A stretch of 64,000 nucleotides of DNA from Sphingomonadaceae bacterium (lineage in GTDB: Bacteria; Pseudomonadota; Alphaproteobacteria; Sphingomonadales; Sphingomonadaceae), in assembly GCA_027533105.1 (NCBI GenBank), contig JAPZTW010000004.1:5001-69000 (forward strand). The letters are read 5' to 3'. The notes under the pieces are model-generated. The model saw only the letters and a list, made by a program, of their open reading frames with translations, had not been told where the DNA came from and searched no databases. Positions 1 through 11,056 of this stretch are shown piece by piece. The position numbers and the translations under genes are program-made. How positions within the stretch are numbered: the first letter of the stretch is position 1; each line of letters starts with the position of its first letter.

Positions 1-17
1 GGCTCTTGCCCGCGCGC

Positions 18-39
18 AAAGGCCCCTAACGGGGCTTTT
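18..39 (+). terminator. Rho-independent terminator of a gene left of the window
   Basis: A GGCCCC/GGGGCT stem with a TAAC loop is preceded by A residues and followed by TTTT. It lies before the tRNA, so it probably ends a transcript that begins outside the window. Confidence 0.5.
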
Positions 40-61
40 CGTGTTTTGGGCATCTTGGTGA

Positions 62-138
<77 letters not shown>

Positions 139-145
139 CACAGAA

Positions 146-167
146 CCCCGCTTCGGCGGGGTTTTTT
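146..167 (+). terminator. Terminator after tRNA-fMet
   Basis: A perfect CCCCGC/GCGGGG stem with a TTCG tetraloop is followed by six T residues, directly downstream of the tRNA CCA end. Confidence 0.9.
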
Positions 168-203
168 GTTGCCCGCCGTTGGCGTAGCGATAGGAAGCTA
201 GCC

Positions 204-1319
204 ATGCCGCCCCTGCGCAGATCTTCCTTGCCTGCCCTTTTGCCGATCGCCACCGCAACCCTGGTCGCGCTTGGTGTGGTGCTTGGCCTGGTCAGCGGTG
301 ACATGACCCGGGACCGTCCGTCAGAGCTGGCCACGCTGCCGGGACTCCCTGGTGATGCGCCGTTGTTTGGCTCGCAGCCGAGCCTGTCCGACATGGATGC
401 CGCCCGCGCCAGGAATGCCGCGGTGCCCTTTGTGAAAGGACCGATCACGCCCGCGCCGCGCTTTGTTTTTGCCGGTAGCGTCAATGATCGTCAGCGGGCG
501 ACCGAATGCCTGGCACTGGCGGCGCTGGCCGAAGCTGGTCCCAGCGACATCGGGCAGCGCGCGGTGATCCAGGTCGTCTTGAACCGGGTGCGTCATCCGG
601 CCTTTGCCAAGACGGTGTGCGGCGTCGTGTTCGAAGGGGCCGAGCGGCAAACCGGTTGCCAGTTCACCTTCACCTGCGATGGCTCGCTGGCCCGGCGCTA
701 CACTGAAAGCGCCTGGGAGCAGGCCCGGCTGCGTGCGGCCGAAGGGCTGGGGGGCTATGTGTTCAGGCCGGTTGGCCTCGCCACCCATTATCACACCGAT
801 TGGGTCTATCCCTATTGGAGCCCCGAGCTCGACAAGCTGGCCCAGGTGGAAACCCACCTGTTCTTCCGCTGGCTAGGCTTCTGGGGCACGAAGCGGGCCT
901 TCTCGGCCATATACCGGGGCAACGAACCCGATCCTGCGACACTGAGCGGCGGTGCCGAGGCGGCCCTGGCGCCGACCGTGGCGCTGCCGACCCCGGTCGC
1001 CGGTGCCCCGCAGATTGACAGCGGCACGGTGGTAATGCGCGCGACCGGCGGCAAGGCGAACTTCATCCTGCTATCCGGCACGGCCACGAGCGATGCGCTG
1101 GCCGCAGCGCGGGCGGTCTGCAATCAGCCGGGGACCTGCCGCGTCCTGGGGTGGAGCGATCCAGCCGCCATCCCGCAAGCTTTCCCGATCCCGCCCGCAG
1201 CCCGCGCCGCCTTGCAGTTCAGCTATAGCCGCGATCCCGGCGGGGCCGAGATCGTGCTCTATGGCTGCGGTCATTTTGCAGGCGTCCCGCGGGAGCAGTG
1301 CATCCCGCGGGCGCGCTAG
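204..1319 (+). CDS. SleB-type cell wall hydrolase (Hydrolase_2 family)
   Basis: This 371-residue protein has an N-terminal hydrophobic segment (about residues 11-32) that should act as a signal anchor, then a Hydrolase_2 (SleB-like) domain at about 99-215. The domain carries the family's Glu region (LAEAGPSDIGQRAV), the VVLNRVRHP motif, TVCGVVFEG and GCQFTFTCDG. Family members cleave peptidoglycan, in spore formers during germination and in Gram-negatives in general wall remodelling. The last 150 residues are low-complexity Ala/Pro-rich and have no recognised domain. The ATG at 204 is supported by AGGAAG seven bases upstream. It is a periplasmic or membrane-anchored enzyme; the bond it cleaves cannot be told from sequence. 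Confidence 0.88.
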   Translation: MPPLRRSSLPALLPIATATLVALGVVLGLVSGDMTRDRPSELATLPGLPGDAPLFGSQPSLSDMDAARARNAAVPFVKGPITPAPRFVFAGSVNDRQRATECLALAALAEAGPSDIGQRAVIQVVLNRVRHPAFAKTVCGVVFEGAERQTGCQFTFTCDGSLARRYTESAWEQARLRAAEGLGGYVFRPVGLATHYHTDWVYPYWSPELDKLAQVETHLFFRWLGFWGTKRAFSAIYRGNEPDPATLSGGAEAALAPTVALPTPVAGAPQIDSGTVVMRATGGKANFILLSGTATSDALAAARAVCNQPGTCRVLGWSDPAAIPQAFPIPPAARAALQFSYSRDPGGAEIVLYGCGHFAGVPREQCIPRAR

Positions 1320-1322
1320 GCG

Positions 1323-2582
1323 TCAGTCGCTGAACTGGCCCCCGCTGGCCGCCAGCTTTTCCAGCAGCGGCGCGACCGGCAAGCCATGCCGCTTCAGGCC
1401 GTCGACAATCTTGCCGAGGCCTTCGTGGTCGGCCCAATACATGATCCCGCCAGTCCAGGCCGGCCAGCCATAGCCGTTCAGCCAGACCAGATCGATGTCG
1501 CCCGCGCGCTGAGCGATGCCTTCCTCGAGGATCAGAGCGCCTTCGCTGACCATCGGGTAAAGCAGGCGTTCGAAGATCTCCTGCTTGCCCACCTCACGCT
1601 GGGCGACGCCTGACTTGGCTGCAAAATCGGCGATGATCGCCTTCACCTCATCGGATGGATTGCGCTGGCGATTTTCGTCGTAATCGTAGAAGCCCTTGCC
1701 GGTCTTCTGGCCCCAGCGGCCAACCGCGCAAAGCGCCTCGCGGATCGTGGTGACCTTGCTGGGATCGCGATGCCAGCCGATGTCGAGGCCGGCGAGGTCG
1801 CCCATCTGGAATGGCCCCATCGGGAAACCGAAGCCCAGCAGCACCTGGTCGATATCGTAATAGGCCGCGCCCTCAATTAGCAGGGCATTGGCCTGTTCCT
1901 GGCGCTTGGAGAGCATGCGGTTGCCGATAAAGCCGTGGCATACGCCCGAGACGACAGGCACCTTGCCGATCTTGCCGGCGAGCTGCATCACGGTGGCCAG
2001 TTCGCTTGCCCCGGTCTTGGCGCCGCGGACGACTTCAAGCAATTTCATGATGTTGGCGGGCGAGAAGAAGTGCATGCCGAGCACTGCCTCGGGCCGCTTC
2101 GTTGCGGTCGCGATCTCGTCCACGTCGAGGTAGCTGGTATTGCTGGCCAGGATCGCGCCGGGCTTCACGATGGCGTCAAGCCGCCCGAAGACGTCCTTCT
2201 TCACTTCCATCGATTCATAGACCGCCTCGATCACCAGATCGCAATCCGCCAGGCTCTCGAATTCCAGGCTGGGGGTCAGGCGGGCCATGGCCGCTTCGGC
2301 CACTGCGGCCTCGATCCGCCCGCGCTTGACGCTGGCTTCATAGTTCTTGCCCATCACCGCTACGCCGCGATCCAGCGCGGCCTGCTCGCGCTCGACGATG
2401 GTGACAGGGATCCCGGCCGACAGGAAGTTCATGGCGATGCCGCCACCCATGGTCCCGGCCCCGATCACACCGACCTTGGCGATCGGGATCAGCGGGGTGT
2501 CGGCTGGCAGGTCATCGATCTTGGCGCAGAGGCCAAGAGCGGCGGTGATGTGCTCCTTGGCACCGGGCAGGGCATCTGTCAT
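1323..2582 (-). CDS. 3-hydroxyacyl-CoA dehydrogenase (stand-alone, no crotonase domain)
   Basis: The 419-residue protein begins with a short linker and then the NAD-binding domain with the GAGTMGGG dinucleotide motif (about 41-48). Catalytic His171 lies in GMHFFSPAN and the C-terminal 3HCDH helical domains follow, ending in a second copy ([10 protein letters not shown]). It oxidises L-3-hydroxyacyl-CoA to 3-ketoacyl-CoA in beta-oxidation. Its first 35 residues resemble the linker that joins the crotonase and dehydrogenase halves of FadB/FadJ-like enzymes of about 680-720 residues, but no hydratase is encoded upstream. It lies 27 bp behind an acyl-CoA ligase on the same strand, so the two are probably co-transcribed. 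Confidence 0.9.
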   Translation of the reverse strand: MTDALPGAKEHITAALGLCAKIDDLPADTPLIPIAKVGVIGAGTMGGGIAMNFLSAGIPVTIVEREQAALDRGVAVMGKNYEASVKRGRIEAAVAEAAMARLTPSLEFESLADCDLVIEAVYESMEVKKDVFGRLDAIVKPGAILASNTSYLDVDEIATATKRPEAVLGMHFFSPANIMKLLEVVRGAKTGASELATVMQLAGKIGKVPVVSGVCHGFIGNRMLSKRQEQANALLIEGAAYYDIDQVLLGFGFPMGPFQMGDLAGLDIGWHRDPSKVTTIREALCAVGRWGQKTGKGFYDYDENRQRNPSDEVKAIIADFAAKSGVAQREVGKQEIFERLLYPMVSEGALILEEGIAQRAGDIDLVWLNGYGWPAWTGGIMYWADHEGLGKIVDGLKRHGLPVAPLLEKLAASGGQFSD

Positions 2583-2609
2583 TCTTCTTACTCCTTTGTC
2601 GGCAACCGC

Positions 2610-4202
2610 TCAGTTCACCTGGCGGTCATAGCCTTCCCAATAGGGCGCGCGCAGTTCGCGGCGCAGGATCTTGCCGCTGGGATTGCGGGGCAGGGCTGCG
2701 ATCACGTCGACGCTCTTGGGCACCTTGAACCCGGCGAGCCGCTCGCGCGCCCAGCCGATCACACTGTCGGCATCGATGGTGTGGCCGGGCTTGGGCACGC
2801 AGACAGCCTTGACCGCTTCGCCCCACTTCTCGTCCGGAACGCCGATCACGGCCACTTCCAGCACGTCCGGGTGGCCATAGATGCCGCTCTCGACCTCGGC
2901 GGGGTAGACGTTCTCCCCGCCCGAGATGATCATGTCCTTCGCCCGGTCATAGATATAGACGTAGCCGTCTTCATCCTGATAGCCGACGTCGCCCGTGGCA
3001 ATCCAGCCATTGGCGTCCATCGTGCTGGCCGTGGCTTCGGGCAGCTTCCAGTAACCCAGCATGTTGTTGGACGAGCGGGTGACGATTTCGCCGATCTCGC
3101 CGGTCGGCATGGCCTTGCCGTCGCTGCCCCGGATCATGATCTCGACCCCCGGGAGCGGCTTGCCGGCCGAGCGCATCCGCTGGTTGCCTTCGACCGAGTG
3201 ATCCTCGGGCGGCAGGCTGCAGATCGTGCCGGTGGTTTCGGTCATGCCATAGGCCTGGATGAATTCGGCCCCGAACATGGCGATGCACTGGCGCAGCAGT
3301 TCGAGCGGGATCGGCGATGCACCGTAGAGGATATAGCGCAGGCGGCTGAAATCGGTCTTCGCGCAGTCCGGGTGGTTGAGCAGCATCTGCAGCGCGGCCG
3401 GGACAATGAAGAACCGCGTGACCCCGCGATTGACCACGGCATCGAAGACGCGGGTCGGCTCGAATTCGCTGAGCACGATCCCCGGCAGACCCGCCGCCAG
3501 CGACATGACACCCAAGCCCGTGCCGCCGATATGGGCGCAGGGCATGGCGACCATGATCGCTTCATCCTCGTCGAGCAGGGTATAGGGGTGGGGGTTATCG
3601 ATCCCGGCCTTGCGCAGGCCAAACAGGTTGAGGTTCGACAGGACTGCGCCCTTTGGGTTGCCGGTAGTGCCGCTGGTATAGAGCTGCAGCACGGCGTCGT
3701 TCGGGCCGGACGGCTCGAATTCGGCGCGCGGCGCCTCCTTCATGAGCTTGCGTGCCTCGTCTGCGGTGAAGCAGCGGATCAGGCCGGGGCGCTGGCCCAG
3801 CGTATTGGCGCAGGCTTCGAACCCGTCGCCCAGAAACAGCACCTTCGCTTCGGCATTGTCGATGATGTAGGCCGCTTCCGGCTCGGCCAGGCGCCAGCCG
3901 ACCGGGGTCATCACGATCCCGGCGCGGGCCGCGCCGAAAAACAGCGAGAAATAGGTCGTGGCATTCTTGCCAAACCAGGCGATGCGATCGCCCTTGGTCA
4001 GCCCCATCGCCAGCAGCGCGCTGGCCACGCGGGCGGTGGCATCTTCCAACTGACCATAGGTCAAGGTCAGGTCATCGCCTTCGAGCGCGATTCCGTTGGG
4101 CTTGTCGTTTGCCCAGAAGCGGATGAATTCATCGAAGGTGAACAGGTCCACCGTGCGCTGTGCGCGCGCGAGCAGGCGTTGATACGTTGCCTCGTCCATC
4201 AA
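2610..4202 (-). CDS. Acyl-CoA synthetase (AMP-forming, fatty-acid CoA ligase)
   Basis: This 530-residue member of the ANL superfamily has the P-loop-like AMP motif [12 protein letters not shown] at 174-185, the adenine-binding YGMTETTG motif, and the C-terminal hinge [22 protein letters not shown] followed by [13 protein letters not shown]. The acylation lysine motif [13 protein letters not shown] lies near the end. It activates a carboxylic acid as the CoA thioester, feeding beta-oxidation with the adjacent hydroxyacyl-CoA dehydrogenase. The chain length or aromatic nature of the acid cannot be read from the sequence. The start ATG at 4202 (MMDEATYQ) gives the normal family length. Confidence 0.92.
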   Translation of the reverse strand: MMDEATYQRLLARAQRTVDLFTFDEFIRFWANDKPNGIALEGDDLTLTYGQLEDATARVASALLAMGLTKGDRIAWFGKNATTYFSLFFGAARAGIVMTPVGWRLAEPEAAYIIDNAEAKVLFLGDGFEACANTLGQRPGLIRCFTADEARKLMKEAPRAEFEPSGPNDAVLQLYTSGTTGNPKGAVLSNLNLFGLRKAGIDNPHPYTLLDEDEAIMVAMPCAHIGGTGLGVMSLAAGLPGIVLSEFEPTRVFDAVVNRGVTRFFIVPAALQMLLNHPDCAKTDFSRLRYILYGASPIPLELLRQCIAMFGAEFIQAYGMTETTGTICSLPPEDHSVEGNQRMRSAGKPLPGVEIMIRGSDGKAMPTGEIGEIVTRSSNNMLGYWKLPEATASTMDANGWIATGDVGYQDEDGYVYIYDRAKDMIISGGENVYPAEVESGIYGHPDVLEVAVIGVPDEKWGEAVKAVCVPKPGHTIDADSVIGWARERLAGFKVPKSVDVIAALPRNPSGKILRRELRAPYWEGYDRQVN

Positions 4203-4269
4203 GCTCTCCCTGACCCTTCCCTTGCTGACATTCTTGCAAGTGGAACGGCCGGGAGCAAGCGCAAAGGCG

Positions 4270-7200
4270 CTAGGTTGGGCTACCTGCCATCAGGCTGGCA
4301 TTGCCGCCCGCCGCGGTCGTATCGATGCAGGTCACCCGCTCGGTCGCAAAGCGCGGCAGATAATGCGGGCCGCCTGCCTTGGGCCCGGTGCCGGAAAGCC
4401 CTTCGCCGCCAAACGGCTGGCTTTCCACTACTGCGCCAATCTGGTTGCGGTTGACATAGAAGTTGCCCACCCGCGCCCGGGCCTGGACCAGCCGCCGGGT
4501 GGCATCGATGCGGCTGTGGAGACCCAGCGTCAGGCCATAGCCGGTGGCGTTTATCGCATCGACCACGGCCCCGAGGTCCTCGGCTCGGAATCGCGCGACA
4601 TGCAGCACGGGGCCGAAATGCTCGCGCGACAGATCGGCAATCGAATCGATTTCGATGATCGTCGGCGCAACGAAGGTTCCGTTCGCGCAGGCCTCGGGCA
4701 GGTCGCGCTGCCACACGCGACGCCCGGCAGCCTTCATGGCGGCAATATGCTGGTCGAGCGCGGCCCTGGCCTCGGCATCGATCACCGGGCCGACATCGGT
4801 GACGAGGTCTTCCGGATTGCCGATCTCCAGCGCTTCGAAGGCGCCGCGGATCATCTCCAGCATACCGTCATGGACCTCGTCCTGCAGGTACAGCACCCGC
4901 AGCGCTGAACAGCGCTGGCCCGCGCTCTGGAAAGCGCTGGCCACGACATCGCGGGTAACCTGTTCGGGCAGGGCCGAACTGTCGACGATCATTGCGTTCT
5001 GTCCGCCCGTTTCGGCGATCAGCGTGGCAAGCGGCCCATCGCGCTGGGCCAAGGCGCGGTTGATCGCGCGCGCCGTTTCGGTCGAACCGGTAAAGGCGAC
5101 CCCGGCCACCTCGGGCCGCGCGGTCAGCAGCGCGCCAACACTGCCATCGCCCGGCACCAGTTGCAGCACGTCATCCGGAATGCCGGCCTCGTGGCACAAC
5201 CGCACGGCGAGGGCGGCGATCAGCGGGGTCTGCTCGGCAGGTTTCGCCAGAACCGTATTGCCCGCTGCAAGCCCGGCCGCCGCCATGCCGATAAAGATCG
5301 CCAGCGGGAAGTTCCAGGGGCTGATCGTGACGAAGACCCCGCGCCCGTGCAGCGTCATGCGGTTGCTCTCGCCCGTGGGGCCGGGGAGCACAACGCCTTC
5401 ACCAAAATGGGCGCGGGCCTGGGTCGCGTAATAGCGCAGGAAATCGACCGCCTCGCGCAGTTCCAGCACGGCATCGACCAGCGTCTTGCCGGCCTCGCGC
5501 TGGCAGAGCGAGAGGAATTCCGGGGTGTGCGCCTCGAATGCATCGGCGGCCCGCTCCAGCAGGTCCGCGCGCGCCGCGCCGCCGAGGGCATCCCAGCCGG
5601 GCTGCGCTGCCGCCGCGCGCTCGGCGGCAAAGGCGATATCGGCGGCCGTGGCGGTGCGGATCGTCCCGACCAGGTGATCCCGGTCATGGGGCGCGCGTAC
5701 TTCGCTTACCGGGCCGGGCTCGCCTGCGGTGGCAGTCGGCTCAGCCTCCCAGCGCAGCGCCCGCAGTTCATCCAGGTGCGCCAGCAGCGGTGCGCGCAGC
5801 AGCGGATCGGCCAGGTCCACCCCCGCGCTGTTGCGCCGTGCCGGAAAGATCTGGTGCGGCAGCGGGATCGCCGGATTGCGCCGGGTGGTGAGCGCGGCCA
5901 GTTCCTCGACCGGATCGCCGACCAGTTCGTCCACCGGCACTTCGGCATCGGCCATGCGGTTGACGAACGAGCTGTTCGCCCCGTTTTCCAGCAGGCGGCG
6001 CACGAGATAGGCCAACAGTTCCTTGTGCCCGCCGACCGGGGCATAGATCCGCACCGGCGTGCGCGGTTCGCCCGCTTCGGCCTCGTGCTTGGCGAGCTCG
6101 GCATAGACATCCTCGCCCATGCCGTGGAGCCGCTGAAACTCGAATTCCGTGCGTGCCGCCAGCGCCTTGATTGCGCCGATCGTATAGGCGTTGTGGGTGG
6201 CAAAGGCCGGATAGATCGCATCGGGCGCGGCCAGCAGTTTTGCCGCGCAGGCCAGGTAGGAGACGTCGGTCGCAACCTTGCGGGTGAAGACCGGATAATC
6301 GCCATGCCCGCCGAGCTGGCTCAGCTTGACCTCGCTGTCCCAGTAGGCGCCCTTGACCAGCCGGACCATGATCCGGCGGCCATGGCGGCGGGCCAGCTGG
6401 ATCGTCCAGTCGACCAGCGGCACGGCCCGCTTCGAATAGGCCTGAAGCGCGAGGCCAAAGCCTTGCCAGCTGCCGGCAAACAGCTCGTCGTCCGCCACCA
6501 GCGCCTCGATGATGTCCAGCGACAGCTCCAGCCGCTCGGCCTCTTCGGCGTCGATGGTAAAGTGGATGTCGGCATCGCGCGCCTTGAGCGCCAATGCCTT
6601 CAGCATCGGCACCAGCGCTGCCCTGGCGGCATCGGCGTGGAGGAAATCGTAGCGCGGATGGAGCGCGGAGAGCTTGACCGAGATACCCGGTGAGCGGACC
6701 ACACCTTCGCCCGCCTCCGTCGCGATCCGGTCCAGCGCCATTTCGTAGCTTTGGCGATAACGCTCTGCATCGGCAAAGGTCATGGCCGCTTCGCCCAGCA
6801 TGTCGAAGCTGTGGGTGAGCCCCTGCTTGCGTTCCGGCGCGGCCCGTTCCAGCGCCTCGTCGATGGTGCGACCGAACACGAACTGGCCGCCGAGGATCTT
6901 CATCGCCTGCAAGGTCGCCTGGCGGATCACCGGTTCGCCCAGCCGACCGACCGCACGCTTCAGCGCGGCGCCAAAGCCATTCGACTTGGCGCGCCGCTGA
7001 TCGAGCACCTGGCCGGTCAACATCAGCGAAAAGGTCGCGGCATTGACGAAGGTCGAGCCGCTTTCGCCAAGGTGCTCCGACCAGTCGATCCCGCCCAGCT
7101 TGTCATGGATCAGCGCATCGGCGGTGGCGGCGTCGGGCACCCGCAGCAGCGCCTCGGCCAGGCACATCAGGGCGATGCCTTCATCCGTACCGAGGCCGTA

Positions 7201-7392
7201 GGTTTGCAGAAAGGCATCGAGCCCGCTGGCCTTGTGCGCCCTGGCGCCTTCGACCAGCCGGGCCGCGATCCGGCGGGCTGCGGGATGGACCGCGCTGGCC
7301 GGAGCGGCCTGGCGCAGGCGCTCGGCAATGCAGGCTTCCTCATCCTGGCGATAAGCGGCGCGAAGGGCGGAGCGATCGATCGGGGCAGGCAT
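4270..7392 (-). CDS. putA: Bifunctional proline dehydrogenase / L-glutamate gamma-semialdehyde dehydrogenase PutA
   Basis: The 1,040-residue enzyme converts proline to glutamate in two steps. The N-terminal half is the FAD-binding PRODH barrel, with the substrate-site motif FEFQRLHGMGEDVY near residue 420. The C-terminal half is an aldehyde dehydrogenase with ISPWNFPLAIF, the Glu motif IAETGGQN and catalytic Cys828 in SAGQRCSALR. It lacks the ribbon-helix-helix DNA-binding domain of E. coli PutA (about 1,320 residues), so it is not expected to be an autorepressor. AGGAGG stands just before the ATG. It is divergent from the 5-oxoprolinase operon with 79 bp between. Confidence 0.96.
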   Translation of the reverse strand: MPAPIDRSALRAAYRQDEEACIAERLRQAAPASAVHPAARRIAARLVEGARAHKASGLDAFLQTYGLGTDEGIALMCLAEALLRVPDAATADALIHDKLGGIDWSEHLGESGSTFVNAATFSLMLTGQVLDQRRAKSNGFGAALKRAVGRLGEPVIRQATLQAMKILGGQFVFGRTIDEALERAAPERKQGLTHSFDMLGEAAMTFADAERYRQSYEMALDRIATEAGEGVVRSPGISVKLSALHPRYDFLHADAARAALVPMLKALALKARDADIHFTIDAEEAERLELSLDIIEALVADDELFAGSWQGFGLALQAYSKRAVPLVDWTIQLARRHGRRIMVRLVKGAYWDSEVKLSQLGGHGDYPVFTRKVATDVSYLACAAKLLAAPDAIYPAFATHNAYTIGAIKALAARTEFEFQRLHGMGEDVYAELAKHEAEAGEPRTPVRIYAPVGGHKELLAYLVRRLLENGANSSFVNRMADAEVPVDELVGDPVEELAALTTRRNPAIPLPHQIFPARRNSAGVDLADPLLRAPLLAHLDELRALRWEAEPTATAGEPGPVSEVRAPHDRDHLVGTIRTATAADIAFAAERAAAAQPGWDALGGAARADLLERAADAFEAHTPEFLSLCQREAGKTLVDAVLELREAVDFLRYYATQARAHFGEGVVLPGPTGESNRMTLHGRGVFVTISPWNFPLAIFIGMAAAGLAAGNTVLAKPAEQTPLIAALAVRLCHEAGIPDDVLQLVPGDGSVGALLTARPEVAGVAFTGSTETARAINRALAQRDGPLATLIAETGGQNAMIVDSSALPEQVTRDVVASAFQSAGQRCSALRVLYLQDEVHDGMLEMIRGAFEALEIGNPEDLVTDVGPVIDAEARAALDQHIAAMKAAGRRVWQRDLPEACANGTFVAPTIIEIDSIADLSREHFGPVLHVARFRAEDLGAVVDAINATGYGLTLGLHSRIDATRRLVQARARVGNFYVNRNQIGAVVESQPFGGEGLSGTGPKAGGPHYLPRFATERVTCIDTTAAGGNASLMAGSPT

Positions 7393-7471
7393 GGGCGCCT
7401 CCTAGCACTGGTTACGATGGAAACCAATTGACCATTCTTGCACTGGCCGCGCGGCGGCCTATGACAGCCCG
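7393..7471. promoter_or_regulatory. Divergent promoter region of putA and the 5-oxoprolinase operon
   Basis: These 79 bp separate two oppositely oriented catabolic units that both make glutamate. The region includes the strong putA ribosome-binding site and two copies of GCACTGG, one on each side of a GGTT/AACC-bordered stretch. No -35/-10 boxes can be assigned with confidence. Shared control is inferred only from the arrangement. Confidence 0.35.
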
Positions 7472-10400
7472 ATGCATGATGGGGCGGATAGCTGGCAGGT
7501 CTGGATCGACCGGGGCGGAACCTTTACCGACGTGGTCGCGCGCGCCCCGGATGGGCGCGTGGTCACGGCCAAGCTGCTGTCCGAGGATCCGGCCCGGACC
7601 GAGGACGCGGCCATCGCTGCCATCCGCCAGCTGACCGGTGCCAAGGCTGGACCGCTGCCACCGGTTGCGGTGCGGATGGGCACAACGGTTGCCACCAATG
7701 CCCTGCTTGAGCGCAAGGGCGAGCCGACCGTGCTGGCGATCACGCGCGGCTTTGGTGATGCGCTGCGGATCGGCACGCAGGAACGGCCCGAGCTGTTCGT
7801 GCGCCGGATCGACCTGCCCCAGCCGCCGCATGCCCGGGTGATCGAGATTGCCGAACGGGTCATGGCCGATGGCACGGTGCTGACCCCGCTGGACGAAGCG
7901 GCGGCCAGCGCGGCTTTTGCCGAGGCGGTCGCGGCAGGCTTCCGCTCGATCGCGATCGTGCTGATGCATGGCTATCGCTATCCGGCGCATGAGGCGCGGC
8001 TGGCCGAACTGGCCCGCGCCGCCGGGTTCACCCAGGTTTCGGTCAGCCACGAGGTCGCCCCGCTGATCAAGCTGATCGGGCGCGGCGATACCGCGCTGGT
8101 CGATGCCTATCTCTCGCCCGTGCTGCGCCGCTATGTAGATCAGTTCACCGCCGCGCTGGGTGAAGGAAATCGCGCGCTGTTCATGCAATCGAGCGGCGGG
8201 CTGGCCGATGGGGCGCGGTTCCGGGGCAAGGACGCGATCCTGTCCGGCCCGGCCGGCGGGATCGTCGGCATGGCCCGCACGGCCGAGGCGAGCGGTGCGC
8301 CGAAGGTCATCGGTTTCGACATGGGCGGCACCTCGACCGATGTCAGTCACTATGCCGGACAGTTCGAACGCGACAGCGAGGTTCGTGTCGCCAATGTCCG
8401 CATCCGCACGCCGATGCTGCGGATCCACACGGTGGCGGCGGGTGGCGGTTCGATCTGCCGGTTCGATGCCGGGCGGCTGGTGGTCGGTCCGGAAAGCGCC
8501 GGGGCCGTGCCGGGGCCGGCCTGCTATCGCAATGGCGGGCCGCTGACCGTAACCGACTGCAACGTGATGCTGGGCAAGCTGCGCCCCGATCATTTCCCGC
8601 ACCTGTTTGGGCCCAATGGCGACCAGCCGATCGATACCGCAGTGGTGGCGCGCAAGTTTGCCGAGCTGGCTGCGGCAATCCGCGCCGAAACCGGGCAGGT
8701 CTTCACGCCCGAGGCGCTGGCCGAAGGCTTCATCGCCATTGCCGTCGCCAACATGGCCCATGCGATCAAGCAAATCTCGGTCGCGCGCGGGCATGATGTG
8801 ACCGGCTATGCCCTGTCCTGCTTCGGCGGGGCGGGCGGGCAGCATGCCTGCCTGGTGGCGGACGAGCTGGCGATCGATACCGTGCTGGTCCACCCGCTCG
8901 CCGGGGTGCTTTCGGCCTATGGCATGGGCCTTGCCAGCGAGGCGGCGGTGCGCGAGCGGACGCTGGCGGTGCCGCTGGTGGACGGCGCGGGGGCGGCCCA
9001 CGCACTGGCTGACGAACTGGGCGAACTGGTGCGCGGTGAACTGGGCAGCGCCGCTGCTGAGGTGCGCGCCAGCCTGTTCCTGCGCCGCGAAGGGTCGGAG
9101 AACACCATCGAACTGCCGCTCGGCGCGCCGGACCAGCTCGCCAGCGCCTTTGCCGCCGCGCACCGGGCGCAGTTCGGCTATGACGGCGATGGCGCACTGG
9201 TGATCGACCGGGTGCGGGTGGAGGCGGTTGCTTCGGGCGAAGCCTCGGGCACCCTGACCTGGCCACTGCCCGAAGCGGCTGGCCCGCCGCTCGAAACGGT
9301 CGAATGCCATCTCGCGGGTGCGGCGCATCGGGTGCCGGTCCATGACCGCGCCGCGCTTCCTGCCGGTTTCGCCGCGCAGGGGCCGCTGATCGTGATCGAC
9401 CCACTGGCCACGACGGTGGTCGAACCGGGCTGGGCGCTGGCGGTCGACCCGGATGGCACCCTGCGGCTGACCCGCAGCGCGCCGCGCGCGGCGACGGTTG
9501 CCAGCGGCACCGAAGCCGATCCGGTCCGCCTCGAAATCTTCAACGGCCTGTTCATGGCGATTGCCGAGGAAATGGGTTCGGCACTCGCGCGCACGGCCAT
9601 GTCGGTCAACATCCGCGAGCGGCTCGATTTCTCCTGCGCGATCTTTGATGCGACTGGTCGGCTGGTCGCCAATGCACCACACATGCCGGTTCACCTCGGC
9701 TCGATGGGCGAGAGCGTCCAGGCGATCCTGCGCGAGCGGGCTGGCGGCAAGGATGGGCGGGGCATCCGGCGCGGCGATGCCTATGTCCTCAACGCGCCCT
9801 ATGCCGGGGGCACGCACTTGCCCGATATCACCGTGGTCATGCCGGTCTTCGTCGGCGCGGGAGCGGAACCCGATTTCTATGTCGCCGCGCGTGGGCATCA
9901 TGCCGACGTCGGCGGGATTGCACCGGGATCGATGCCGCCGACCAGCCGCTCGATCGACGAGGAAGGCGTGCTGCTCGAGAATGTCCTGCTGGTCGATCAA
10001 GGTCGCTTCCTCGAGGCGGAGATCGCGGCAACCCTATCCTCCGGGCCATATCCGGCGCGCAACATCGCAGCCAATGTCGCCGACCTGAAGGCCCAGGTCG
10101 CTGCCTGCGCGCGCGGGGCGGCGGGGCTGGAACGCGCCTGCGCCGAGCACGGCAGCGATGTGGTCCGCGCCTATATGGGCCACGTTCATGCCAATGCCGA
10201 GGAAGCCGTGCGCCGCCTGATCGGGCGGCTGGAGGATGGCGCGTTCCGCTATGAGCTGGATAACGGCGCGGTGGTCTGCGTCGCCGTGCGGGTTGACCGC
10301 GTGGGCCGCCAGGTGACGATCGACTTTGCCGGAACCAGCGATCAGCTGTCCGGCAATTTCAACGCCCCGTTCAGCGTGGTCCGCGCGGCGGTGATGTATG

Positions 10401-11056
10401 TCCTGCGCACGATGATCGACGATCCGATCCCGATGAACGAGGGGTGCCTCGCCCCCGTTACGATCCTCGTGCCCGAAGGCTGCATGTTGCGCCCGCGCTA
10501 TCCGGCGGCGGTCGTGGCGGGCAATGTCGAGACCAGCCAGGTCGTTACCGATGCCCTGTTCGGGGCCTTCGGCGCGATGGCTGCCGCGCAGGGAACGATG
10601 AACAACCTGACCTTCGGCAACGAACGCTATCAGTACTACGAAACCATCGCCGGCGGTTCTGGCGCGGGGCCGGATTTCGACGGGACCAGCGTGGTCCAGA
10701 CCCACATGACCAATAGCCGCCTGACCGATCCCGAAGTGCTCGAAACGCGCTTTCCGGTGCTGCTGGAAGAGTTCTCGATCCGGCGCGGCTCGGGCGGGGC
10801 GGGGCGGCATCGCGGCGGCGACGGGGCGCTGCGGCGCCTGCGGTTCCTGGAAGCGATGGAGGCCGGAATGCTGGCCAATCGCCGCAGGATTCCGCCATTT
10901 GGCCTCGTTGGCGGGGCCCCCGGCGCGGTGGGTGCAACGCGGGTCGAGCGAACCTCAGGTGAGGTTGAGGTTCTCGATTCCACGGCCGGAACCACGATGC
11001 AGCCGGGCGATGTGATGGTGGTCGAGACGCCGGGCGGGGGAGGCTTCGGACAATGA
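7472..11056 (+). CDS. 5-oxoprolinase (fused HyuA-HyuB, ATP-hydrolysing)
   Basis: This 1,194-residue protein fuses the hydantoinase A half (N-terminal domain with RGGTFTDV at about 14-21; actin-like ATPase motif [10 protein letters not shown] near 282) to the hydantoinase B half, which starts near residue 680 ([12 protein letters not shown]) and ends in the glycine-rich ETPGGGGFG typical of the family. The fused form matches eukaryote-like 5-oxoprolinase (OPLAH), which opens 5-oxo-L-proline to L-glutamate using ATP. Hydantoinases share this fold, so substrate is inferred. The following DUF969/DUF979 genes, which elsewhere accompany 5-oxoproline metabolism, favour 5-oxoproline. Its stop overlaps the next start (ATGA). 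Confidence 0.88.
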   Translation: MHDGADSWQVWIDRGGTFTDVVARAPDGRVVTAKLLSEDPARTEDAAIAAIRQLTGAKAGPLPPVAVRMGTTVATNALLERKGEPTVLAITRGFGDALRIGTQERPELFVRRIDLPQPPHARVIEIAERVMADGTVLTPLDEAAASAAFAEAVAAGFRSIAIVLMHGYRYPAHEARLAELARAAGFTQVSVSHEVAPLIKLIGRGDTALVDAYLSPVLRRYVDQFTAALGEGNRALFMQSSGGLADGARFRGKDAILSGPAGGIVGMARTAEASGAPKVIGFDMGGTSTDVSHYAGQFERDSEVRVANVRIRTPMLRIHTVAAGGGSICRFDAGRLVVGPESAGAVPGPACYRNGGPLTVTDCNVMLGKLRPDHFPHLFGPNGDQPIDTAVVARKFAELAAAIRAETGQVFTPEALAEGFIAIAVANMAHAIKQISVARGHDVTGYALSCFGGAGGQHACLVADELAIDTVLVHPLAGVLSAYGMGLASEAAVRERTLAVPLVDGAGAAHALADELGELVRGELGSAAAEVRASLFLRREGSENTIELPLGAPDQLASAFAAAHRAQFGYDGDGALVIDRVRVEAVASGEASGTLTWPLPEAAGPPLETVECHLAGAAHRVPVHDRAALPAGFAAQGPLIVIDPLATTVVEPGWALAVDPDGTLRLTRSAPRAATVASGTEADPVRLEIFNGLFMAIAEEMGSALARTAMSVNIRERLDFSCAIFDATGRLVANAPHMPVHLGSMGESVQAILRERAGGKDGRGIRRGDAYVLNAPYAGGTHLPDITVVMPVFVGAGAEPDFYVAARGHHADVGGIAPGSMPPTSRSIDEEGVLLENVLLVDQGRFLEAEIAATLSSGPYPARNIAANVADLKAQVAACARGAAGLERACAEHGSDVVRAYMGHVHANAEEAVRRLIGRLEDGAFRYELDNGAVVCVAVRVDRVGRQVTIDFAGTSDQLSGNFNAPFSVVRAAVMYVLRTMIDDPIPMNEGCLAPVTILVPEGCMLRPRYPAAVVAGNVETSQVVTDALFGAFGAMAAAQGTMNNLTFGNERYQYYETIAGGSGAGPDFDGTSVVQTHMTNSRLTDPEVLETRFPVLLEEFSIRRGSGGAGRHRGGDGALRRLRFLEAMEAGMLANRRRIPPFGLVGGAPGAVGATRVERTSGEVEVLDSTAGTTMQPGDVMVVETPGGGGFGQ

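Noticed and set aside
1935..4454. An 839-codon open frame on the plus strand opposite the fatty-acid genes
   Set aside because: It is a shadow produced by GC-rich codon use opposite two clear enzymes; its translation is His/Gln/Asp-rich with no domain.
7412..10000. An 862-codon minus-strand frame opposite the 5-oxoprolinase
   Set aside because: It mirrors a well-supported enzyme and has no recognisable domain.
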